A stretch of DNA of 5,456 bases from Candidatus Microgenomates bacterium (lineage in GTDB: Bacteria > Patescibacteria > Microgenomatia > JADHYG01). Positions 1 through 4,871 of the stretch are shown one piece after another. The stretch is taken from contig JADHYG010000066.1 in the NCBI GenBank assembly GCA_016782545.1, positions 1 through 5,456 of the forward strand. Reading direction: 5' to 3'. The translations under genes and the position numbers were made by a program. The notes below the pieces were generated by a model that saw nothing but the letters and a program-made list of their open reading frames with translations, did not search any database and was not told where the DNA came from. Position 1 is the first letter of the stretch; each line of letters opens with the position of its first letter.

Positions 1-46
1 GAAAAAGAAGTAAAAGTAAAACAATAAGAAATTTAGTTAATTTCAT
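1..46 (-). CDS. 5' end of a signal-peptide or membrane protein gene (partial)
   Basis: An ATG at 46-44 opens a frame that runs off the left edge of the window. The 15 visible residues read MKLTKFLIVLLLLLF: a short lysine-containing N-region followed by an unbroken hydrophobic core. This is the pattern of a Sec signal peptide, a lipoprotein signal or a first membrane helix. The start is supported by an AGAGGG Shine-Dalgarno-like sequence (minus strand, 56-51) four bases before the ATG. The gene has the same orientation as the glycosyltransferase genes but is separated from them by 97 bp of hairpin-rich DNA, and a possible promoter precedes it, so it may begin a new transcription unit. Its function cannot be determined from 15 residues. 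That it is a real gene start is likely but not certain. Confidence 0.6.
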   Translation of the reverse strand, partial: MKLTKFLIVLLLLLF

Positions 47-83
47 AACGCCCTCTTGAAATGACAAATTTTAGTTTGTTATT

Positions 84-113
84 TTTATAGAATAACGAAT
101 TGAAATTCGTCAC
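84..113 (-). promoter_or_regulatory. possible sigma70-type promoter for the gene starting at 46
   Basis: On the minus strand GTGACG (113-108) has four of six matches to the -35 consensus. It is followed by an 18-bp spacer and then TATAAA (89-84), five of six matches to the -10 consensus. Transcription would start near 77, leaving a leader of about 30 bases with the AGAGGG site near its end. Such matches are easily found by chance in AT-rich DNA. Both boxes also lie within the arms of the inverted repeat at 86-119, so the call is weak. Confidence 0.3.
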
Positions 114-119
114 TCTATA
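86..119 (-). repeat. 16-bp-arm inverted repeat, RNA hairpin with two G-U pairs
   Basis: The arms are 86-101 (TATAGAATAACGAATT) and 104-119, separated by only two bases. They match at 14 of 16 positions. In minus-strand RNA both differences become G-U pairs, so all 16 positions can pair; in plus-strand RNA they would be A-C mismatches. This asymmetry suggests a structure acting in RNA made in the direction of the genes. An A-rich stretch rather than a U-run follows it on the minus strand, so it is not a typical intrinsic terminator. It may be an RNA-processing or 3'-end-stabilising hairpin, or a decayed palindromic repeat. Confidence 0.6.
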
Positions 120-153
120 GACAAAATGACACGCGATCGCGTGTCATTTTGTC
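120..153. repeat. perfect 34-bp palindrome overlapping a stop codon
   Basis: The arm GACAAAATGACACGCGA (120-136) is followed directly by its exact reverse complement (137-153), with no spacer. The core contains GCGATCGC. On the minus strand the first arm codes for the last residues (T, K) and the TGA stop (146-144) of the upstream GT2 gene, so the element forms the gene's 3' end. In RNA it could form a stem of about 15 bp with a four-base loop, which might terminate transcription or protect the 3' end. UUUU lies within the 3' arm rather than after it, so classical termination is doubtful. Confidence 0.85.
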
Positions 154-914
154 CCTTTCATAGAAAAACACCAAAGCTTGCCTCTGACCAAAAAAGAATG
201 AAAACTCATAAAAATGGCGTGCAAAAAACCCGGCAAACCATCTAAAAAACCCAAGTGCCAAAAAAGGTTCTTAAAGAATTTTAGCAATGGATAACCAATA
301 ACTTCAAGAAAATTAACTCTTTTTCCTTTTTTATAAAGTTCTTGAGCTCGAAGAGTGGAGTATTCATTGATTTTGGTTAAAAATTCAGAAACAGTTGGAT
401 GGGGATAATGAAGCAGGGGAGAATCAAATTCTTTTATTACTCCCCCAATATCCCACACTTCATGAACTGGTTTTTTCCAAAGACCAGCGCTTTTTTTTCC
501 TAACCGCAAAAGCTTAATCTTTCCACTTTCACCATTTTTTAACCATTTTCCAAAAACAAAATCTTTTCTTCTAACGTTGAAACCATCGTAACTGAGGTCG
601 GACCCGGGTCCGACCTCGCCAATCCAGGATTTAATCTCCACCGCTAGTGATTTAGTGACTCTCTCATCAGCATCAACAAATAAAATCCAATCTCCTTTGG
701 CTTTTTTCAAGCCAAAGTTTCTTTGATTGCTAAAATCATTGCTTAATGAGCGAATAAAAACCTTTGCTCCATTTTCTTTAGCAATTTCTCTTGTTTGATC
801 TTGAGAATGATCATCAATAACAATAATTTCATCCGCCAGCTGGCGGACTGATTTAAGACATTCTTTAATGTTTTCTTCTTCGTTCTTAGTTAAAACAACA
901 ACTGAGATTTTCAT
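144..914 (-). CDS. GT2 family glycosyltransferase, WaaE/KdtX-like
   Basis: A 256-residue inverting GT-A glycosyltransferase, expected to act at the inner face of the membrane by moving a sugar from a nucleotide donor to a growing glycan. The N-terminus MKISVVVLTKNEEENI is the usual first strand of the family. It is followed by ADEIIVIDDHS (nucleotide binding, about 27-37), QRNFGL (64-69) and GDWILFVDADER (74-85), which holds the metal-binding DXD-like motif. RRKDF (115-119), FGKWLK (121-126) and VHE (150-152) match the acceptor side of WaaE/KdtX-like enzymes. The C-terminus (about 203-246) is hydrophobic or amphipathic with GFLDGLPGF, suited to membrane association. The ATG at 914 overlaps the end of the upstream GT4 gene by 29 bp, which suggests translational coupling; no strong ribosome-binding site is seen. 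Two palindromes lie inside the gene (832-847 and 594-617) and a third supplies its stop. The gene is paralogous to the partial GT2 at 4868-5456. Donor and acceptor are unknown. Confidence 0.9.
   Translation of the reverse strand: MKISVVVLTKNEEENIKECLKSVRQLADEIIVIDDHSQDQTREIAKENGAKVFIRSLSNDFSNQRNFGLKKAKGDWILFVDADERVTKSLAVEIKSWIGEVGPGSDLSYDGFNVRRKDFVFGKWLKNGESGKIKLLRLGKKSAGLWKKPVHEVWDIGGVIKEFDSPLLHYPHPTVSEFLTKINEYSTLRAQELYKKGKRVNFLEVIGYPLLKFFKNLFWHLGFLDGLPGFLHAIFMSFHSFLVRGKLWCFSMKGTK
594..617. repeat. perfect 24-bp GC-rich palindrome in frame inside the GT2 gene
   Basis: The arm GAGGTCGGACCC (594-605) is followed directly by its exact reverse complement. It spans exactly eight codons, residues 100-107 (EVGPGSDL), between the helix after the DADER motif and the strand leading to RRKDF. 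It shares the outer GAGGTC...GACCTC ends with the intergenic palindrome at 2092-2123. The paralogous GT2 at 4868-5456 is five residues shorter in this segment and has no palindrome, which supports insertion into a loop. Confidence 0.9.
832..847. repeat. perfect 16-bp palindrome inside the GT2 gene
   Basis: TCCGCCAGCTGGCGGA is self-complementary and GC-rich. It encodes residues 23-28 (V-R-Q-L-A-D), in the stretch between the first helix and the IIVIDD strand. Unlike the 594-617 element it seems to add no length: GT2 proteins usually have a similar number of residues here, ending in ADEI. It could be a short element that replaced native sequence, or a chance palindrome within an acceptable coding sequence. 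Confidence 0.75.
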
Positions 915-2079
915 AAACTTTTTCTATCTTCTTAGCAATTTTTTGACTATCAAAATATTTTTCCGCTCTTGCTCTTCCTATTTTACCAAGTTTTGTCCTT
1001 AAAAATTTATCTTTAACTAATCTTTTCAATGCTTGAGATAACTGGCCCACACTTGCCTCATCAACTAATATTCCACAATCTCCAACTACTTCAGGAATGG
1101 CCCCAGATCTTGTGGCAATAATCGGCAAAAAAGAAGCCATCGCCTCAATCAGAACCATACCAAATTGTTCTTGCCATGTTTTTGTTTTTTTAGAAGGCAA
1201 GATAAATATATCGGCTTCTTGGTAAATTTGAGGCATTTCTTGATAAGAATGTTGTTCTATAACGACATTGCTTTCTTGCTGATTCTTCACTATCCACTCT
1301 TTAATCCAATTCTTTAAGCTCCCATCACCGATAATTCTAAGTTTAATTGTTGCCTCGACTCGCCCGACGAGCGGGCGAGTCGAGGCGGGTTGTTGATTGA
1401 TAATTGTTGATTGCTTAAATGTCTCCAAAAGCTCCTTAATGCCTTTTTCCTTTTCCAATCTCCCCACAAACAAAATAATAATTTGCCTGTCTTTATCTTT
1501 AACTTTTAACTTTTCACTTTGCGCTTTAAACTTTTCAAGGTCAATTCCCACCGGAATAATGGTTATTTTTTCTTTTTGACAACCCTCGCTGATTAAACTT
1601 TTATAAGCTCCTTGGCTAACAGCAATAAAATGATCAATTTCTTCAATGGCTCTTCTTTTGAATTTTTTTCTTCCCCAAATTCCCTCATTATTAAAAGCAA
1701 TATTTTCCCAAACTGTTGAAACTACCTTTTTAACAAAACCTTTTTTCTTGGCATTTAAACATTGCTGAGTAAAGTGATAATAAGTTTCCGCACAATGAAC
1801 AATGTCAAAACCTTGTAGTTTTTTCTCAAGCTCTAAAAGATAATGAGCGTCAATAAAGGTTCTGTTTAAAAATCCTCTGGCAATTCTTTTTCCTTGATGT
1901 ATTGGAATGATGCTTAATAAATCCATTGGACTTAGAAGCTTTATCACGGGAAAACCAACTTGATCATTAATTGGTTTTAAACTGGAAAAGGCAGTAAGTT
2001 GATGCTTTTTTGCCATCAATGCAAAATTCTGCATCTCAAACTGATTTAAAAAAGCTCCTCTGACAACCGCAACTTTCAT
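886..2079 (-). CDS. GT4 family (GT-B fold) glycosyltransferase
   Basis: A 397-residue retaining glycosyltransferase that would transfer a sugar from a nucleotide-activated donor. The N-terminal acceptor domain begins MKVAVVRGAFLNQFEMQN. Family landmarks are FDIVHC (91-96), HFIAVSQ (150-156), IIPVGID (174-180), FVGRLEKEKGI (204-214), IIGDGSL (249-255) and the donor-site segment with E304 and E312 in the EX7E spacing. GAIPEVV (326-332) and GILVD (336-340) follow. The ATG at 2079 has only a weak purine stretch before it (AAGAG), and a 32-bp palindrome ends 12 bp upstream. The stop lies 29 bp inside the next gene. The stretch between the ELLETF helix and LRIIGDG (about 221-247) is longer than usual for the family; it is made of a direct repeat (1390-1413) and a 35-bp inverted repeat (1352-1386). 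Another low-complexity patch, KAQSEKLKVKDKDR (185-198), precedes FVGR. The reading frame is intact and all core motifs are kept, so the enzyme is probably active. Substrate unknown. Confidence 0.9.
   Translation of the reverse strand: MKVAVVRGAFLNQFEMQNFALMAKKHQLTAFSSLKPINDQVGFPVIKLLSPMDLLSIIPIHQGKRIARGFLNRTFIDAHYLLELEKKLQGFDIVHCAETYYHFTQQCLNAKKKGFVKKVVSTVWENIAFNNEGIWGRKKFKRRAIEEIDHFIAVSQGAYKSLISEGCQKEKITIIPVGIDLEKFKAQSEKLKVKDKDRQIIILFVGRLEKEKGIKELLETFKQSTIINQQPASTRPLVGRVEATIKLRIIGDGSLKNWIKEWIVKNQQESNVVIEQHSYQEMPQIYQEADIFILPSKKTKTWQEQFGMVLIEAMASFLPIIATRSGAIPEVVGDCGILVDEASVGQLSQALKRLVKDKFLRTKLGKIGRARAEKYFDSQKIAKKIEKVYENLSCCFN
1352..1386. repeat. 35-bp inverted repeat (15-bp perfect arms) in frame inside the GT4 gene
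   Basis: The left arm GCCTCGACTCGCCCG (1352-1366) and right arm (1372-1386) are exact reverse complements around the five-base loop ACGAG. The element is strikingly GC-rich within an AT-rich gene. It encodes residues 232-243 (ASTRPLVGRVEA), just before the conserved LRIIGDG strand, and carries several arginines, a valine and a proline where neighbouring residues are mostly K, I, N and Q. It introduces no stop codon and keeps the frame. This fits an inserted palindromic element tolerated in a surface loop of the C-terminal Rossmann domain. Confidence 0.9.
1390..1413. repeat. short direct repeat (two 10-bp copies) beside the palindrome
   Basis: TTGTTGATTG occurs at 1390-1399 and again at 1404-1413, a period of 14 bp. 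Because 14 is not a multiple of three, the two copies are read in different frames, giving QST and INQQ in the GT4 protein. The repeat lies three bases from the inverted repeat at 1352-1386. Together they form a stretch that looks more like intergenic repeat DNA than conserved coding sequence. Confidence 0.7.
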
Positions 2080-2091
2080 ATCTGACTCTTA

Positions 2092-2123
2092 AGAGGTCAA
2101 ACCTCTCGAGAGGTTTGACCTCT
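2092..2123. repeat. perfect 32-bp palindrome in the gap between two GT4 genes
   Basis: The arm AGAGGTCAAACCTCTC (2092-2107) is followed directly by its exact reverse complement. Each arm is itself a small hairpin, GAGGT-CAA-ACCTC, so the element can fold either as one long stem or as two short ones. It fills half of the 65-bp gap at 2080-2144 and ends 12 bp before the ATG of the downstream GT4 gene. A 10-bp palindrome, CTCTTAAGAG (2086-2095), overlaps its edge. In RNA it could affect translation of that gene or cause partial termination, although no U-run follows. Confidence 0.9.
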
Positions 2124-2144
2124 AGCAAGAAAAATTTATTAGTC

Positions 2145-3245
2145 TTAATAATTAATTATTTCTAAAACATTTTCAGCAAATTTCTGCCAAGAGAATTTTT
2201 TTGCCTGAACCAACCCCTTTTTAATTAAATCATTTTTGAATTCCTTGTCATTAACTATTTTTAACATTGCCCTGCCAATTTTTTCTTCACTCTTAGGATC
2301 AACTAAAATTCCGGCGCTACCAACTAATTCAGGCATGCTGCTTACATTACCAGCAATCACCGGTATTCCACAGGCCATAGCCTCAAGATGAGTTAAACCA
2401 CCACCTTCATACAATGACGGTGAAACAAAAGCCGTTGCACCTCGATAATATTCGAGTAAATCTTGATTGTTAATAAAGCCAGTGGTAATAATTTTATCTG
2501 TTAATTTAAGTTCTTTTATTGTTTTGGTAATTTCTGCATCCAGCCATAAATCACCACCCACGAGAATTAAATTAAATTTCTTTGAAGATTTAGCTAGAAA
2601 ATAATTAAAACCTTTTAAAATTTGGGGTATGTTTTTATTTTTTTTTAAGGCCCCGACAAATAAAAAATAAGGAACGCCAGATTTAAACTTTTTTCCTTTA
2701 GGATTAAAGTCTTTACTTACTCCTAGATAGCAAGCCTCAATTCTCTTTTCTTGAACACGATAAAGTTCAACAAGATCTCTTTTAGTTGACTGAGAAATAG
2801 TAATAATTTTATGAGCAAGCTTAAGAGCAGTTTTGGTGTTTTTTGAAAGACTTTTGTAGGAATCAAGGTAAAACTGAGGATAATGCTCAAAAGCCAAATC
2901 ATAAACCATCAAAATATTGTGCGACAAGGAGTGGGGAAGCGCTTGAGAAAGTCCTAAAAAAATGTCAACTGGATTAAGTTTAAGCTCTAAAGGTAATCTA
3001 ATACTAAACCAGCCTTTCCGAGGTTTTAAAACAATATTTTTCATCCTCTCCCCCATCAATCTCATTAATTTTTCTTCAATCGGATAAAAACTGTAAAGTC
3101 TATATTCATTAGCTTTATCTAACTTACCAAGCTCTTTTAAAAGATTAAAAGCCACTTGATAAACACCCACTTTCAAGCGTTTATCTTTAACTCCTAAACA
3201 ACCAGCATCAACACCAATAATCTTATTTTTTCCCATGAAGCTCAT
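2145..3245 (-). CDS. GT4 family glycosyltransferase, mannosyltransferase-like (MtfB/WbaZ type)
   Basis: A 366-residue GT-B enzyme, close to the usual length of the family. GVDAGCLG (11-18) and VGVYQVAFNLLKEL (26-39) correspond to the N-terminal acceptor loop and helix. YDLAFEHYPQFY (115-126) is typical of the O-antigen mannosyltransferase-like branch of GT4. It is followed by AHKIITISQSTKRDL (144-158), YLGV (173-176), FLFVGALKKNKNI (194-206), ILVGG (227-231) and TTGFI (254-258). The donor site has E280 and E288 in the EX7E spacing, then EAMACGIPVIAGN (288-300). Within this motif the usual EGFGLP is EGGGLT, so the residues beside the catalytic glutamate are unusual. The start at 3245 is chosen because GGGGAA lies six bases upstream; a second ATG at 3236 is possible. 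The gene overlaps the upstream GT2 by 23 bp (14 bp with the later start), consistent with one operon. The exact sugar is not determined. Confidence 0.9.
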   Translation of the reverse strand: MSFMGKNKIIGVDAGCLGVKDKRLKVGVYQVAFNLLKELGKLDKANEYRLYSFYPIEEKLMRLMGERMKNIVLKPRKGWFSIRLPLELKLNPVDIFLGLSQALPHSLSHNILMVYDLAFEHYPQFYLDSYKSLSKNTKTALKLAHKIITISQSTKRDLVELYRVQEKRIEACYLGVSKDFNPKGKKFKSGVPYFLFVGALKKNKNIPQILKGFNYFLAKSSKKFNLILVGGDLWLDAEITKTIKELKLTDKIITTGFINNQDLLEYYRGATAFVSPSLYEGGGLTHLEAMACGIPVIAGNVSSMPELVGSAGILVDPKSEEKIGRAMLKIVNDKEFKNDLIKKGLVQAKKFSWQKFAENVLEIINY

Positions 3246-4188
3246 TTTTCATTCCCCGCTTTCTTAAAAAAAAATCTAAAATTCCATAAATAGCCCAAGT
3301 TTGTTGGTTTTTTAAGTGTTCATCAATTGTTTTTGACAGTCTTATTATTTCTCTAATCTTAATTTTCAATGATGCATATCTGCTTAAAAAAAGCAAGCGG
3401 TTTCGCGCCAGATAATATTGCATTATTTTTGAATTTTTGTTAATTGTAAACGAACCAAAATGATAAATGATTGATAAAGGATTATAAATAACTCTATAAC
3501 CAACTTTCCCTGCTTGAAAACAAAAGTCAACATCCTCATAATATAAAAAATAGTCTTCTGCTAAAAAACCAATTTTCTCAAAAACTTGTTTTTTGATTAA
3601 CATACAAGTTCCACTGATAAAATCAACGCTCTTTTTAACATCATGTTGCCCTTGATCTTCTTCACCATGGCCAATTAAACCACCGCTGAATCTTTTTTTG
3701 TCAAGCCTGCCGCCGGCTGACCAGATTTTGGGTTTTTTAGAATTTGAAGCAGATTCAAAAAGAATTTTTGGACCGCAAATGCCTGCTTTTGGTCTTTTTA
3801 AAACTTCTAAAAGAGGAGTTAAAAAGTTTTTCTTAACAGTTGTGTCGGGATTAAGAAGAAGTATATAATCAGCTTTGCTTTTAAGGGCCTTTTTAATACC
3901 AATATTAGAAGCAGCCGCAAAACCTAAGTTAGTTTTATTCTCAATTAATTTAATAGTTGATTTACTAGTTATTAATGAGTTAATTTTCTTATTCTTTAAT
4001 CTGTTAACTCTTGAACTCGTTAACTTTTTAATAAATTCAACAGATTTGTCTGTAGAATGATTATCAACAACTACAATCTTTAGTTCATGATCCAAACCAC
4101 CTGTTTTACAATGAAAAAGCGATTTTAAACACTCAACCACCTTCTCCCCTGCATTAAAAGTAACAATCACTACCCAGATTTTTTTCAT
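3223..4188 (-). CDS. GT2 family glycosyltransferase, rhamnosyltransferase-like
   Basis: A 321-residue inverting GT-A enzyme. From the N-terminus: IWVVIVTFNAG (4-14), VVVDNHSTD (39-47), NLGFAAASNIGIKKAL (87-102), ILLLNPDTTV with the DXD-equivalent NPD (109-118), IWSAGGRLD (155-163), DFISGTCMLIKK (189-200) and FLYYEDVDFCFQAGKVGY (214-231) with the acidic catalytic region, then YHFGS (242-246). This order is characteristic of the dTDP-rhamnosyl transferase-like branch of GT2, often found in O-antigen and cell-wall glycan clusters. The frame could be extended to a TTG at 4215, but the extra residues (MYFLNTLFN) match no family sequence and would overlap the upstream gene. The ATG at 4188 places the conserved first strand right after the start and leaves a 14-bp gap. 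The segment between the VDNHSTD strand and NLGF (about 55-80) is longer than usual and rich in K, N and S. Confidence 0.88.
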   Translation of the reverse strand: MKKIWVVIVTFNAGEKVVECLKSLFHCKTGGLDHELKIVVVDNHSTDKSVEFIKKLTSSRVNRLKNKKINSLITSKSTIKLIENKTNLGFAAASNIGIKKALKSKADYILLLNPDTTVKKNFLTPLLEVLKRPKAGICGPKILFESASNSKKPKIWSAGGRLDKKRFSGGLIGHGEEDQGQHDVKKSVDFISGTCMLIKKQVFEKIGFLAEDYFLYYEDVDFCFQAGKVGYRVIYNPLSIIYHFGSFTINKNSKIMQYYLARNRLLFLSRYASLKIKIREIIRLSKTIDEHLKNQQTWAIYGILDFFLRKRGMKNELHGKK

Positions 4189-4202
4189 GTTGAATAAAGT
4201 AT

Positions 4203-4871
4203 TTAGAAAATACAAACAGCAATAAACTGTCCAGCTAAAAGTGGATTCAATAATTTAGTTATCAGGTATTGCCATTTTTTATTTAGTTTCTTTAAAAATC
4301 GCCCGAAAACAGGTATTTGACCAAAATCGGCTGGATAATCGAGCTGTAAAATTTTTAAATCAGCGCTAGTTATTAATTCTATAAAAGTCTTCTTCGTAAA
4401 AAATCTCAAATGGTCTCTGTCTAAAATCCCAGAATTAGAATAGTGAAATCTTCCTAAAAAAAGCCTTGTTCTTACTGAAATATGGGCAATGTTAGGAACA
4501 GATAAAATAAACTTGCCATCTTTTTTTAGAAATTTTTTTGCGTCATTTAGCGCTTGTAGAGGATTCTCTAAGTGTTCAAGAACATCAAGAAAAAGTATAT
4601 AATCAAAAAACTCACGAGGTGCATTTAATTTAGAAATTTTCTTAATATCTACCACAAAAACTTTCTCGCAAAAATTCATTGCTCTTTTAGCCGCAATTTT
4701 ATCTATTTCTACACCATATGTCATGCAATTCTTTTTCTTTAGTTCTTTAGCGAAGTAACCAGTAGCGCATCCAATATCTAATACTGTCTTTTTCTGCTCA
4801 ATAAGACCAAACACCATCATGTGTGCTTCAAAAAGGTTTTTGTTATAACTTGTGTATTTAAGCTTAATCAT
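4203..4871 (-). CDS. class I SAM-dependent methyltransferase of a glycan cluster
   Basis: A 222-residue single-domain Rossmann methyltransferase (Methyltransf_23/11 type). Motif I is VLDIGCATGYF (30-40), which binds SAM. E55 in YGVEID (52-57) is the acidic residue that would hold the ribose. FDYILFLDVLEHLENP (89-104) is motif IV and its following helix. FLKKDGKFILSVPNIAH (114-130) is the post-motif strand. SVRTRLFLGRF and GILDRDHLRFFT (132-159) are typical of methyltransferases found beside or fused to glycosyltransferases in polysaccharide clusters. The ATG at 4871 overlaps the TGA of the preceding GT2 as ATGA, which gives strong translational coupling. The next gene begins 14 bp after the stop. 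It probably methylates a sugar hydroxyl (or another group) of the glycan made by its neighbours; the acceptor atom is not shown by the sequence. Confidence 0.88.
   Translation of the reverse strand: MIKLKYTSYNKNLFEAHMMVFGLIEQKKTVLDIGCATGYFAKELKKKNCMTYGVEIDKIAAKRAMNFCEKVFVVDIKKISKLNAPREFFDYILFLDVLEHLENPLQALNDAKKFLKKDGKFILSVPNIAHISVRTRLFLGRFHYSNSGILDRDHLRFFTKKTFIELITSADLKILQLDYPADFGQIPVFGRFLKKLNKKWQYLITKLLNPLLAGQFIAVCIF
4868..4871 (-). promoter_or_regulatory. ATGA stop/start overlap coupling GT2 and methyltransferase
   Basis: The four bases ATGA on the minus strand contain both the start of the methyltransferase gene (4871-4869) and the TGA stop of the upstream GT2 gene (4870-4868). This arrangement is typical of termination-reinitiation and indicates that the two proteins are made from one mRNA. 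Confidence 0.8.

Noticed and set aside
61..82. Third inverted repeat in the left gap (61-68 with 75-82)
   Set aside because: Its arms are only eight bases, AT-rich and imperfect (one G-T pair, favouring plus-strand RNA), so it could easily be chance; not listed as a feature.
1397..1579. Plus-strand open frame of 60 codons
   Set aside because: It lies wholly inside the GT4 gene on the other strand, has low-complexity S/L/F-rich sequence, no ribosome-binding site and no recognisable family; it is the complement of lysine-rich coding sequence.
120..2123. CRISPR array made of the palindromes
   Set aside because: The palindromes differ from one another in sequence and length, are unevenly spaced, and lie inside genes; there are no regular repeats with spacers.
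2124..2144. Promoter between the two GT4 genes
   Set aside because: The AT-rich bases offer -10-like words, but I found no -35/-10 pair with acceptable spacing; the downstream GT4 is more simply read as part of the same operon.
3709..3724. GC-rich patch TGCCGCCGGCTGACC as a further palindromic element
   Set aside because: Only the central GCCGGC is self-complementary, and the patch encodes WSAGGR, a conserved motif of this GT2 branch, so it is ordinary coding sequence.
3875..4060. Plus-strand open frame of 61 codons
   Set aside because: It is antisense to the well-supported GT2 gene, leucine/isoleucine-rich as expected for the complement of lysine/asparagine codons, and has no family match or translation signal that I can see.
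4189..4215. Upstream TTG start adding nine residues to the rhamnosyltransferase-like GT2
   Set aside because: The ATG at 4188 begins directly before the conserved first strand, while the added residues match no family feature and would create an overlap with the methyltransferase gene.
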